Below, piece by piece: positions 1 through 9,978 of a stretch of 64,000 bases of DNA (position 1 is its first letter; every line of letters begins with the position of its first letter). Where the stretch lies: the NCBI RefSeq assembly GCF_041381155.1, contig NC_091134.1, forward strand, positions 62,860,902 through 62,924,901. Direction: 5' to 3'. This DNA is from Argopecten irradians (lineage: Eukaryota; Mollusca; Bivalvia; Pectinida; Pectinidae). Below the pieces are notes generated by a model. It was not told the DNA's origin. It worked only from the letters and a program-made list of their open reading frames with translations, and searched no databases. Both the position numbers and the translations under genes were made by a program.

Positions 1-1153
1 AAACAGACATGAACCAAGTGCCAAGGAATATAACCACTAAATATTGCAATATAAGGAACTATTATGTACCAACTCTATAAGGTATAGAAGTATCAGCAAT
101 AGATATAAGATATAAACTGTACACTAAGGCTCAATACATTATTCTAGACTGATATAAATTTGAGAAGTCCAACTCCTGACAATATCCTATAAAAGCTATA
201 AGAATAGCTAATATAATATTATAAAAGTATTAAAAATCTCCCGTCCATCCCCATTATTCCTACGAGTTGCTTCCCTTTACCTAGAGCATACCAGACAGCT
301 ATACGATTTTGGAAAAATCAAAAGGTGTATAAGCTGACGGCAGCGAAAATATACAGCCTTACCCTCTAAAATCCGCTGGCAACTAACTTCCCATATCCCC
401 ATACGATCCCTACGCCTATCCAATATAATATAAGTACAACTAGGCAACGCACGAGATCGCCGGGAAACACCCGTTCCCGGCGGATTCCGACGGGAGTAAC
501 GGTGTCCCACCCAACGATCGTAACGTAGTACCCGTTGAACTTATAAAAGTCCTACGATCTCCAATGGCACTTGTATGAAAAATAAGTATTAAATAAACTA
601 TTACATATATATATTTTATATTAACCGCTCTCACAACTCTTTCGTACCGTCATTCTCTCTCCGATCCGAATCCAATATTTCCAATACACCCCATACATCC
701 AACGATCCCACATTCCAATACTCCAATACACATTGGATACACACTCACACTCAAATGACCCCGAGGCAGTTCAATAGGTCACGAGAGGTCGCTACTGTAC
801 ACTGCTAAGATGGCGGCTCCCATACTTTCACGCAACGTGCACACTCTCTGGCAAAATATTAGCTTTCTCGCTCGTTTTAGACGACTCATACACCGGACTT
901 ACAGTTAAACCAGACTTTAAAGGTAAAAACATATGAACAATGATAATAAAACACATGAAAAACTCTTTAGTAAACAATAATGAGCAAGCATGCTCGTTTT
1001 ACATCTAACACTGTACTGTCTATAGTGACAGCTCACTTATCACAGTATCAGAGTATCTCAACTTTATACATGTATTAAAAATACAAACTATATAACTCTA
1101 GAATCCAAGATTCTTATGCACTCTTGACAATGAATATTGTCATTCATAATATC
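1..1153. other. Left flank, no clear gene
   Basis: This AT-rich stretch precedes the first LTR element. No open frame here has a recognisable domain. The only coding-like feature is a 32-codon plus-strand frame at 810-908 whose start lies in the context AAGATGGCGGC, which is also a YY1-type core. It has no acidic residues and four or five arginines, like a mitochondrial presequence, but no splice donor precedes its stop. The last four bases (1150-1153, TATC) are the target duplication of the adjoining retrotransposon. Confidence 0.5.
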
Positions 1154-1672
1154 TGTAGACGGGGTGTGTAATTAACAACAACGTGGGTCTTCCAGTCTAC
1201 GCTTTATTGGATCGAAATATACAAAAAAACCTACAACAAAGACAAACACACCATATAACACCACATAGACAAATATGAAACGGCCTATTCACAAAACGAA
1301 AGTACAAACCTTTCACACTTGTATACACTTACCAGGCGTCCCATAGACAGTATACAGTAACCAATGTCCTTGCGGACGCGGACACGCTATAGATGTATAC
1401 AGCACAACCGGACTTGTGGGAGGCCGGAGTGAGAATGAATATTCGCGGGAATCTTTTACTAAAGTAAGAGAAAGTGAACGATGGGATGATGGGAAATGCA
1501 CGTGGTAAGTCAGGTCCGTCCGTCAACTGTCACTCAAACACCTACATGTACATACACACATATCAACACCTGTACATGACAGGTGTGACCTCATGCGCGA
1601 CGACTTACGAATACCCACTCACAGAGCACACACATGCATACATGACGTACTAGTATGTTTCACCTGTCTACA
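1154..1672 (-). repeat. 3' LTR of the Ty3/gypsy element
   Basis: This is the direct repeat partner of 9260-9777. The ends are the inverted pair TGTAGAC and GTCTACA. On the minus strand it carries an AATAAA hexamer (plus-strand TTTATT at 1203-1208), a plausible polyadenylation signal for the element. Confidence 0.95.
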
Positions 1673-1676
1673 CATA

Positions 1677-1686
1677 CCCCCCCCTT
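1677..1686 (-). promoter_or_regulatory. Polypurine tract (plus-strand primer)
   Basis: On the minus strand this reads AAGGGGGGGG and lies four bases before the 3' LTR, the expected place for the purine run that primes second-strand synthesis in LTR elements. Confidence 0.8.
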
Positions 1687-2317
1687 GACTGAAATATGTC
1701 CCATATTTCAACACATTCAGCAAGGGCTATGAAATAAATACAGTCATGCAAGATAGTACTGGTGACCTATAAAGTGAAACAAAACGTCCAATTAATATAA
1801 GTACAAACAAAAAACATAATCAGACAGGTCATCTAGAAAGCTGGAATAAACAACTAACTTAGTGTACTTTAAATAATTAAAGCAGGAATAATCTGCGTAT
1901 CTGTAAAAAAACAAAGTAACATGTACAGCTAGCAAGTTCCAGTTCCAGACAGCCGTACAACCACACTTATTTTATATAATAGTTAATTGTATGTGGGAAA
2001 TAAAAACCCTGAAAAATACTATATTAACGAACAATAACACCTGCTCGTTTTAAAATGTCGTCCATTTACACAAAATAATCAAAATTGAATGTACACAATT
2101 GAATGTACGGAACAGATACCCAAATAGTGTCTCGCGACAGGTTTACCTATAATAAACCTCCGGGTTATTAACAACCTGTTCGGGCATACCTTTACCTTAA
2201 GGAGTACATTGTGGCCATTATAACTATACTTATGGCTATAAGTTTTTTCACAAACAACAGTATAATATAGTTAAAATCTGATCATATCTCTCATGTAAAT
2301 TAAAAGAATTAAGGTCT

Positions 2318-5300
2318 CTAAAAAAATTCATCAAACGGTTTGGGAACCAACTGAGGGTTCACCCACACACCATATCGGTCCGGGGGATTCCGTGTTCTGC
2401 CGGAACGCCGTGTTCCAGCAGGGACAGCGTCCACAATACCAGAACCGGGTTCCTCGTCAATATCTATCAACGGAGGACCTTCCCCAGTAGTAGCTGGGTC
2501 AATAATGGGAACCTCAGGAGAATTGGGACTCATCTCCATATCGGAGACAGGAGGAGACAACTCCGTCGAATCCGGAGTAGGAGAAGATAAATCTGGCGAC
2601 AAAGGATCAGAAACAAGTGATACCCTAGGGCTCCTAACCGGTCTAGGACCCCCATTAGGGTTTACATTAAGTGTCCCCTTTTGGTTCCTCCTCTGAGGAA
2701 TAACATACCGATCACTGTCTGAACTTGATTCCTCGCTCTCCTCCGAGCTGATCTCTATATCTGAGCGGACTTTAACCCTTCTGGCCTTATTTGGACATAC
2801 CTTGCGGTTTGTGCCAGCCTCATGCTCATGATCAGCAGGAATTGTTGTAAATGGTAACAACATGTTCCTGTGCAGTGTGCGCATGGCCCCACTGCCATCC
2901 TCCCTCTGAACCCTGTATACAGGTAGCCCATCTACCTCCGCGGATGCAACTCTATAAGGGTCTTGCTCCCACCTATCTGCAAGCTTCTGTCTGCCCAACA
3001 GTCCTACCTTTCGGACAAGAACCCTATCGCCCACACAAAGCTTGGATTCTCGTACCCGGGCATCATAAGCAGCTTTGTTCTGCTCAGCTTGCTTACCAGC
3101 AACTTTAGCTGCTGTCTTATAGGCATAATCGAGCCTTTGCCTAAGCCGTTGAACATAAGATTCTCGGCTACCGTCATGACCGTTTCCTGGTTCACCTATG
3201 CCCAGAAATGCGTCAACGGATAACCTTGGATGCCAACCGAACATCAAATAGTGGGGAGAGTACCCTGTTGCATCACTTTTTGTGGCATTGTAAGCCTGAA
3301 CTAATGGTGGAACATAGCTTTTCCAATCAGATTTTTTTTCATTTTCCAAGGTAGCTAGCATTTTGAGTAGGGTTTGATTGAATCGCTCGGCTGACCCGTT
3401 GCCCATGGGATGGTACGGTGTAGTCCGGACCTTTTTAACCCCAGCGATCCTACATAGCTCCTTTATTATCCTGCTACAAAAGTTTCTGCCCTGGTCAGAC
3501 AGCAGCTTTTCAGGAAAACTGTAGTGAACAATGAAGTGTTCATAAAGGGCTTTTGCAGTTGTGGAGGCCGTCTGATTTCGACAGGGAATTGCTTGTGCAT
3601 ACCGAGTGAAATGGTCGGTGATTACTAAGATGTTTTCAAAGCCACCTTTTGACCTTTCTAGACTCAGGAAATCCACACATAGCAACTCAAGTGGCCTTGT
3701 GGTCTCGATAGGAACTAAACCAGCCACTGGCCTCACAGGAGTTTTCCTCCTAATACACCTACCGCATCGCTCTACCTTGTCCTGGACATCTTTTTCCAAA
3801 CCTGGCCAGTAAAACCTACGCCTTGCTAACCATAGGGTTTTTTCCTTACCCTGGTGTCCAACCTCATCGTGGACCCCCCTCAGCGCTTGGGCTTTGTAAG
3901 CTTCAGGCAACAGCAATTGGCTTACTCGCTCGCCATCTACAGTAGCAGTTCTGTGTAACACACCGTGCTTAAAGGATATACGTCCTTTCTCCCTCAGATA
4001 CCTCCGGACTTCGGGAGACTCATCCCTCAGCCCTTCCCCCTCTGGGAAGCTATCCCTACTGTAGAGGTGAACAAGCCTACCTATTACCGGATCCTTACTC
4101 TGTTCTAACGCCCAGTTCACTCGACCTATCTCGGTCGGACTCCTATCAGCCTCGTCTCCGGCCGAAAGAGAGACTGAACCTAGAGTTACCGAGTCGGCGA
4201 GTGGTACTGACACTGTGGCAGCTTGGCAAATGGCCTTGACGGTGTCTGCGAAAACCTGTGGGGAGCGAGACAAGCCGTCTGCATCAGCGTTGTTCTTCCC
4301 AGGTCTATACGAAATAGTGAAATCATAACTAGCTAAGGCGGCTATCCAGCGATGGCTCGTGGCATCTAATTTTGCCTTAGTGAGAACATAAGTTAGTGGG
4401 TTATTATCAGTAATCACCTGAAATTTGGTACCATATAGGTAGTCATGGAATTTATCAGTGACTGCCCACTTTAATGCCAGAAATTCCAACTTGTGAGCTG
4501 GATAATTCCTTTCGCTGGACCGGAGCCCCCTACTCGCGTATGCTATGACTCTTGGGTGACCTTCTTGTTCTTGATAAAGGACACTACCTAGACCATCACC
4601 ACTGGCATCGGTGTGCACTACAAAGGGTTTGGAGTAATCTGCATACCCCAGAATTGGAGGACTTACAAGTTTCTCTTTGACAGTGTCAAAGGCTCTCTGT
4701 TGCTTGTCACCCCACTTCCACTTTGCAGGCGCCACCTTCCGTTTGCTACCAACTTTTACCTTACCGGGCACTCCGTGCCCCCTCAACAGAGCATTGAGTG
4801 GTTCAACTATCTTTGAGTAGTCTTTTATAAAACGTCGGTAGTAACCAGTGAACCCCAGGAACTGACGGAGTTCCTTCAAATTTTTGGGCTCAGGCCAGAC
4901 TCTAACAGCTTTGGTCTTTTCAGGATCAGTACTGATACCTTCTTCTGAAACCACATGTCCAAGATAGGTGACAGAGGGCATAAATAGCTCACACTTGGAC
5001 GGTTTCAGTTTGAGACCCTGGTCCTCTATCTTACCAAACACAGCCTGCAACCTTTCCACATGTTCTTCAAATGTTCTAGCAAATATAAGAACATCATCTA
5101 TGAAGACCAAACACTCCCGGAGATGTAAATCACCCATGCACTTTTCCATAAGTCTTTGGAAAGTAGCAGGAGCATTGGTTAAACCAAAACCCATTCGGTT
5201 ACATTCATAGAACCCTAGGTTACCTACTGTGAAAGCTGTGTAAGGCTTTGACTGTTCCTCCATTTCGACCTGCCAGTAACCTGACCGTAGGTCTAGCTTG

Positions 5301-6514
5301 GAGAAGAACTTAGAACCATTCAGAGTATCAATTATGTCATCGAATCTCGGAAGGCTATACGCATCTTTCCGAGTTCTGTTGTTTAACATTCTGTAGTCGA
5401 TACAGAACCTTAGGGAACCATCTTTCTTACGAACAAGTACAATGTTCGAAGAAAATGGAGAATCGGATTCCCGTATAACTCCAATATCAAGCATGTCCTT
5501 CACATGCTGTCGCACTTCCTCATACATGCCAGGAGGAATACGTCTATAGGGTTGCTTAAAGGGTTTCGGATCTAACAACTCTATCTTATGTCTAACAATA
5601 TCCGCTTTACCCAAATCAGAAGCATCTTTGGAGAAAATATGACTCCATTTACCCAAGGTCTCTCTAACTGTTGCTAACTGTTCTTCAGATAAACAACTAG
5701 GATCTATGTGTACCCCTAACTCCTCAGGATCAGACTTTGTGGGTAATTTGACAACACTCGAGGATAAGTCATCCACAACTTTAACTTCCTCAACTTGACA
5801 AAACTCTGCCCTCGGCCCTACTGACACAGGCTTGGCAGTCATATTACAAACCTGCACTCGCAACCTCACAATATTAGAATGCTGATTGCACCTTACTACC
5901 CTTGGACTTATCGCAAATCCAGTATTACTATCCTCCAGGTTCACTGTAACTACTTCTCTAATGTCATGACCTACACCTCTTACTATACCATCTAACATAC
6001 AGGAACTATAAGGCCCTATGGTAACTTTCTTTCTACTGAGAGATCTGACCGAGTATTTATTGCACTGTATAGCGTTTATCGCTACCTGCCATCCATGTGG
6101 TACAGATTCAGAGTCCTTCAATACCAAGACCTCCTTGCATGGTCTAATAATATTAGTACCAATAATAACAGGACACTCACGATTATATTCAGTATCCGGT
6201 ACTATCAACACTGGTACAGGTATCTCAAAGTTATTCAAAAATGGAATCTGGACCCATGTCTCTATGTAGCCTAAATAACTCAGCTTTGTACCATCTGCTA
6301 CTGTTACCTCAAGACCTAGCCTATCTAAGTCTAACAACTCTGGCCTATCCCTTAATTGTAAATATCTCTGGTTGGATAAAGTAGTTACCATTGATCCACT
6401 ATCAATCAAAGCTTTTATCTCTTCTCCTTGTAGAATTATCCTTTCCTCATTCTTTTCCCCGATCATCCTATCAAACACTGAGTGGCCCTTATTTATCTTC
6501 ACAAGGGTTTCCAC
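2318..6514 (-). CDS. Pol polyprotein of the Ty3/gypsy element
   Basis: A single 1,398-codon frame encodes a multi-enzyme polyprotein. Residues 35-45 hold the aspartic protease motif LIDSG (Asp38), with a second hydrophobic-Gly strand (VIIGT) near residue 115. The reverse transcriptase occupies roughly residues 330-520 and carries FIDD as its catalytic box. RNase H follows with HTDASGDG near residue 630. The integrase has an HHCC zinc-binding head around residues 880-930 and a D-D-E core with VDF, SDQG and a late E in SAERF. The acidic, serine-rich tail ends in an RRSGRTRNPPDRYG-type motif common in gypsy Pol. The first Met lies about 20 bases past the gag stop and in another frame. The product would copy and integrate the element; no envelope domain follows. 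Confidence 0.93.
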   Translation of the reverse strand: METLVKINKGHSVFDRMIGEKNEERIILQGEEIKALIDSGSMVTTLSNQRYLQLRDRPELLDLDRLGLEVTVADGTKLSYLGYIETWVQIPFLNNFEIPVPVLIVPDTEYNRECPVIIGTNIIRPCKEVLVLKDSESVPHGWQVAINAIQCNKYSVRSLSRKKVTIGPYSSCMLDGIVRGVGHDIREVVTVNLEDSNTGFAISPRVVRCNQHSNIVRLRVQVCNMTAKPVSVGPRAEFCQVEEVKVVDDLSSSVVKLPTKSDPEELGVHIDPSCLSEEQLATVRETLGKWSHIFSKDASDLGKADIVRHKIELLDPKPFKQPYRRIPPGMYEEVRQHVKDMLDIGVIRESDSPFSSNIVLVRKKDGSLRFCIDYRMLNNRTRKDAYSLPRFDDIIDTLNGSKFFSKLDLRSGYWQVEMEEQSKPYTAFTVGNLGFYECNRMGFGLTNAPATFQRLMEKCMGDLHLRECLVFIDDVLIFARTFEEHVERLQAVFGKIEDQGLKLKPSKCELFMPSVTYLGHVVSEEGISTDPEKTKAVRVWPEPKNLKELRQFLGFTGYYRRFIKDYSKIVEPLNALLRGHGVPGKVKVGSKRKVAPAKWKWGDKQQRAFDTVKEKLVSPPILGYADYSKPFVVHTDASGDGLGSVLYQEQEGHPRVIAYASRGLRSSERNYPAHKLEFLALKWAVTDKFHDYLYGTKFQVITDNNPLTYVLTKAKLDATSHRWIAALASYDFTISYRPGKNNADADGLSRSPQVFADTVKAICQAATVSVPLADSVTLGSVSLSAGDEADRSPTEIGRVNWALEQSKDPVIGRLVHLYSRDSFPEGEGLRDESPEVRRYLREKGRISFKHGVLHRTATVDGERVSQLLLPEAYKAQALRGVHDEVGHQGKEKTLWLARRRFYWPGLEKDVQDKVERCGRCIRRKTPVRPVAGLVPIETTRPLELLCVDFLSLERSKGGFENILVITDHFTRYAQAIPCRNQTASTTAKALYEHFIVHYSFPEKLLSDQGRNFCSRIIKELCRIAGVKKVRTTPYHPMGNGSAERFNQTLLKMLATLENEKKSDWKSYVPPLVQAYNATKSDATGYSPHYLMFGWHPRLSVDAFLGIGEPGNGHDGSRESYVQRLRQRLDYAYKTAAKVAGKQAEQNKAAYDARVRESKLCVGDRVLVRKVGLLGRQKLADRWEQDPYRVASAEVDGLPVYRVQREDGSGAMRTLHRNMLLPFTTIPADHEHEAGTNRKVCPNKARRVKVRSDIEISSEESEESSSDSDRYVIPQRRNQKGTLNVNPNGGPRPVRSPRVSLVSDPLSPDLSSPTPDSTELSPPVSDMEMSPNSPEVPIIDPATTGEGPPLIDIDEEPGSGIVDAVPAGTRRSGRTRNPPDRYGVWVNPQLVPKPFDEFF

Positions 6515-6534
6515 ATGGCCAGCTGCAGAAACCT

Positions 6535-7614
6535 TTAGGCGTTTGGGTCCTTGTGACCACCTTGTTTACCCTTGTAACCCTGACCTTTCTGACCTTGATC
6601 TTTCTGACCTTGACCAGACCGACCTTGACCACACTGTCCTCTTCCTGAATTACCTTGACCATAGTTACCTTTCCTACCTTGGTAATTACCCTTATTATGA
6701 TGTTTCATGTCCAAACTATTCAATTTGTCTAACACCTTGGCAAACTGATCATTTACCTTCTCATCCAGTTTTTCAAACTTTTTGTTAAATTTTTTCTCTA
6801 ATTCCTCTAAAGAACTAGACTGCTCTCCTGTTGCACCCTGAACGGAATGTTGCTGTGCCTTCTTACTAGTACTACCTGAGCTAGCTCTACCACTGTTGTT
6901 AATATTCATTTCGCTCTCTACAATCCTAATCTCCCTTAACAACTGGTTATAATCCATCACAGTGTCAAACTTGTGTCTGGTCTGACTCTTTAATTTGTCA
7001 CATGAAAGAGAAGACCAGAATTTCCTACGAAGCAAATCATTTTTCGAATTCATATCCAAGTGACCATGTTCTACAGCTACCTGTAACATACCATCCAAAC
7101 GACAACCAAACTCAGTAACATTCTCTCCTGGCTTCTGATATGAATTAAAGAACTCCTGCATTATCATATCCTTAGTACGTACATCCCCATACAAGATATC
7201 AAACTTGCTCAGAATCTCTCTAAAACTATGCTGGTTATCAACCCCCATCAGAGCTAACCTTGCACCACCTCTAAGGGATCGACGTATAGCTTGACCTAAC
7301 GTACTCTCAGATATTTCAGGATCATCAGCCAAATACTGAACCTCATATCTCCATTCCCGGTATGTAACTTCATTCTTTTGGGGTTGTTGATCTCCAGAAA
7401 ATGTGGAAATTTTAGGGACACCCCCACTACGAGGCCTTGACATCGTTTCCTCTAACCCATGCTCAAACTTTCGCTCTGTCCTTGGGGTACTAACTCTTTC
7501 ATACTTAAGACCTCTATCTATATCCTCCTCCCCCTCTGTTAGCGGAGTGATCTTAAATTTACCAGTGGCCGTTAACTTTTGTATCATTTCCATTTCCTCT
7601 GGTGTTAATGACAT
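6535..7614 (-). CDS. Gag (capsid) of the Ty3/gypsy element, PNMA-like
   Basis: I place the start at the ATG at 7614 (MSLTPEEMEM), giving 359 residues. A longer open stretch upstream would need a non-ATG start. The central region, with blocks such as FREILSKFDILYGD and QKPGENVTEFGCRLDGML, resembles the Ty3/gypsy capsid fold also found in the domesticated PNMA proteins. No CCHC zinc knuckle is present. Instead the C-terminus is a run of Gly-Gln-rich repeats with Arg and Lys (GQGRSGQGQKDQGQ), which could bind RNA in place of a knuckle. A lysine- and glutamate-rich, probably coiled-coil segment precedes it. The capsid call is from recognisable blocks; the RNA-binding role of the tail is inference. 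Confidence 0.85.
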   Translation of the reverse strand: MSLTPEEMEMIQKLTATGKFKITPLTEGEEDIDRGLKYERVSTPRTERKFEHGLEETMSRPRSGGVPKISTFSGDQQPQKNEVTYREWRYEVQYLADDPEISESTLGQAIRRSLRGGARLALMGVDNQHSFREILSKFDILYGDVRTKDMIMQEFFNSYQKPGENVTEFGCRLDGMLQVAVEHGHLDMNSKNDLLRRKFWSSLSCDKLKSQTRHKFDTVMDYNQLLREIRIVESEMNINNSGRASSGSTSKKAQQHSVQGATGEQSSSLEELEKKFNKKFEKLDEKVNDQFAKVLDKLNSLDMKHHNKGNYQGRKGNYGQGNSGRGQCGQGRSGQGQKDQGQKGQGYKGKQGGHKDPNA

Positions 7615-7794
7615 GGTTAAAGCTGTGTGTGTGCACAGAGTAACAACAATGATAATATACGTATGATAGGGCAGCCCCAACCGACACGCAAGTCAAAGTT
7701 GTATATATACTCTGTAGTCACAGATGAGAAAAAAAATATAGCACACAGAGCTAAACCACCGCCAAGTAAAATAATATACAATCAAACAAAGCAC

Positions 7795-8514
7795 CTAAAT
7801 GCCGAGAATACACAACAGAAACCTTTTAAACCAACACCTTGCTAACAAAGACCCAGGGTGTATACCATCTTTGTACAAACTGAAGTTAATACTTACCCTG
7901 GCCTTACTCTGGGATTTGGACTTCCTGTACCGGAGTACATCCACTCGGAAACTGGGTGATTTTACAGATAATTTTCTATTCACAGTATGGAAATACTCAT
8001 TTAAACGCTTAAGCCTACAATCTAAAATCAAATCTTGGTCCAAAAACAGATGTGGGTTAGGATGACCTTTAACCTTGTTCCATTCCACTATCGAATAAGG
8101 AGGAATTTCCGCAAGTACAAGTTTAACTGTCTGAAACTGTCCTACAAACTGTACATATTGATCAACATAACAAGTTAAAGATTCATGTGCCAGCTCATCT
8201 GTTGCATGACGTAAAGAAACAAATTTGCCTTCCTTTACGGTCAAATCACATGTACCTAGCCATACATACAAAGCAATGGAGCCAAACAGTTTCACCTTTT
8301 TGGATAAATTTGCAGCCAACCAAGGAAGGAAATCTGGAAGTTGAGCTCCAGCTTTACATACTATCTCCAAATCAATATCAAATGGTTTGGCTAAGTCTAG
8401 ATTTTTCTTCAAATAGAAACCCTTACTACTCGTAAGAATTATAACTTTTTTAGATTCAACAATCGTACAACAAATAGGCTGGTCAATAAATTTGGTTAAC
8501 TTGCTATTACTCAT
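7795..8514 (-). CDS. SGNH/GDSL hydrolase-like ORF inside the LTR element, upstream of gag
   Basis: This 239-codon frame starts with ATG at 8514 and lies between the leader and gag, on the same strand as gag and pol. It shows a plausible SGNH block series. Block I is ILTSSKGFYL with candidate nucleophile Ser30; block II is Gly56 in CKAGAQL; block III is LGTCDLT at 86-92, where the usual GxND asparagine is Cys89; block V is YKDGIHPG with Asp216 and His219. Between them is a stretch, EIPPYSIVEWNKVKGHPNP, typical of uncharacterised esterase-like proteins of invertebrates. An esterase domain is known in ORF1 of CR1-type LINEs, but it is not a standard Ty3/gypsy module. Whether it is catalytically active is unknown. 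It could instead be a capsid accessory or membrane-lipid factor. Confidence 0.7.
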   Translation of the reverse strand: MSNSKLTKFIDQPICCTIVESKKVIILTSSKGFYLKKNLDLAKPFDIDLEIVCKAGAQLPDFLPWLAANLSKKVKLFGSIALYVWLGTCDLTVKEGKFVSLRHATDELAHESLTCYVDQYVQFVGQFQTVKLVLAEIPPYSIVEWNKVKGHPNPHLFLDQDLILDCRLKRLNEYFHTVNRKLSVKSPSFRVDVLRYRKSKSQSKARVSINFSLYKDGIHPGSLLARCWFKRFLLCILGI

Positions 8515-9244
8515 TTAACAGATTAAACATATATATTACTCACAACAAAAATATGTACGTCTTCAGACTGTCAGCCAGGAATCCTCAGCTCCGTTAGGAC
8601 AACCCTGCTCTACATCGTAGATACTGCAATAAAAAACTAGAAATTAGTTTTATAACCCCAAATAGCCACAGTACGACATACAATCGCTCACCTGTATTCT
8701 CGTACACGTACCGATCGCACTTGCCTACACACACGCATTCAAACAGTAGTCACGTATTGTCGTGTTTGTGCAAAAAGCGAGGGAAATGGAATATTAGAAT
8801 AGGAAACGGTATTGGAATCTATATATCACCGAGAAATTACGTAAAATGCAAAATTACTATAAAATATTTAACGATAACCACATATAAATCGTAGGCCGCC
8901 TGATAAGTGTACACCTGGAACACTCAGCCGACAACCCACACAGCACTCATTCTCTTTCTCAATACGACATATAAAAAATTACATATATACAGTTTTTACG
9001 AAAAATGTCATTGTCTAAACACCGAGAAAACAAATGTCCATCGTTCCTAGTCCCGCCACGAAGATAAATATCCCGCCATCTGCCTTGCAATTGCGCGGAG
9101 ACACATTTCCACATAGGATCCCACACATGTGTGAACTATAGTCAGTTCCAGATATGTCGGTCTAGTACCATGAATCCTGTGCGTCGCTAACGGATTGGCC
9201 AATCCTTCCCTCGGGAACCTGGTTTCATCATTAGACCACAAACT
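8515..9244 (-). other. 5' leader of the Ty3/gypsy element
   Basis: This non-coding stretch lies between the primer site and the first ATG of the SGNH-like ORF. The short frames present show no domain. It probably holds packaging signals and the promoter-proximal transcript leader, by analogy with other LTR elements. Confidence 0.6.
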
Positions 9245-9257
9245 ACGTTGGGCGCCA
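9245..9257 (-). promoter_or_regulatory. Primer binding site, tRNA-Lys(CUU)
   Basis: On the minus strand this reads TGGCGCCCAACGT, two bases inside the 5' LTR. It is complementary to the 3' end of animal tRNA-Lys(CUU), which ends ACGTTGGGCGCCA. All 13 positions match; the match stops after that. Confidence 0.88.
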
Positions 9258-9259
9258 TT

Positions 9260-9777
9260 TGTAGACGGGGTGTGTAATTAACAACAACGTGGGTCTTCCA
9301 GTCTACGCTTTATTGGATCGAAATATACAAAAAACCTACAACAAAGACAAACACACCATATAACACCACGTAGACAAATATGAAACGGACTATTCACAAA
9401 ACGAAAGTACAAACCTTTCACACTTGTATACACTTACCAGGCGTCCCATAGACAGTATACAGTAACCAATGTCCTTGCGGACGCGGACACGCTTTAGATG
9501 TATACAGCACAACCGGACTTGTGGGAGGCCGGAGTGAGAATGAATATTCGCGGGAATCTTTTACTAAAGTAAGAGAAAGTGAACGATGGGATGATGGGAA
9601 ATGCACGTGGTAAGTCAGGTCCGTCCGTCAACTGTCACTCAAACACCTACATGTACATACACACATATCAACACCTGTACATGACAGGTGTGACCTCATG
9701 CGCGACGACTTACGAATACCCACTCACAGAGCACACACATGCATACATGACGTACTAGAATGTTTCACCTGTCTACA
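9260..9777 (-). repeat. 5' LTR of the Ty3/gypsy element
   Basis: Near-identical to 1154-1672. It should contain the element promoter. An AATAAA on the minus strand (plus-strand 9309-9314) would also lie downstream of the transporter stop codon, so host transcripts reading in from the right could end here. Confidence 0.95.
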
Positions 9778-9978
9778 TATCAATACGCATAAAGTACTGT
9801 TATTTACATAGTAAAAATGCACTTTTTACAGTATAGCTCTGTGGACTCCCCTTCCCTACTTTGTCACATCTTTGAGGGGGTCCGCTATACACATCCCAGT
9901 CATCCGAGTCATCATGGTCAGTTTCACTTGTGTCTGACCTTATTTCTTTATGTTGTGTGCGTTGGCTTCGCCGTGACG
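9778..9978 (-). other. Remaining transporter 3' flank before the LTR
   Basis: These 201 bases separate the transporter stop codon from the retrotransposon, beginning with the TATC target duplication. No AATAAA is seen on the minus strand here, so the transporter transcript must use a variant signal or read into the LTR. Confidence 0.5.

Larger units (their letters stand above)
1154..9777 (-). mobile_element. Ty3/gypsy LTR retrotransposon with an extra ORF before gag
   Basis: The 8.6-kb element looks whole and lies on the minus strand. Terminal repeats of 519 and 518 bp begin TGTAGAC and end GTCTACA, and the insertion is flanked by the 4-bp duplication TATC (1150-1153 and 9778-9781). In element order the parts are: 5' LTR (9260-9777), tRNA-Lys primer site, a leader of about 730 bp, a 239-codon SGNH-like ORF, gag, pol (protease, reverse transcriptase, RNase H, integrase), a 3' untranslated stretch (1687-2317), polypurine tract and 3' LTR (1154-1672). 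The domain order PR-RT-RH-INT is standard for Ty3/gypsy. No envelope gene is seen. By eye the LTRs differ at about four bases and one small indel, roughly 1%, so the insertion is young. Gag and pol use different frames, as is common in the family. I could not place the clade. Confidence 0.95.

Noticed and set aside
277-634. Two small minus-strand frames at the left edge
   Set aside because: No domain, overlapping frames and ordinary composition; expected by chance.
7615-7680. N-terminal extension of Gag upstream of the ATG at 7614
   Set aside because: It needs a non-ATG start and encodes an unrelated hydrophobic stretch; the ATG at 7614 begins the Gag-like text.
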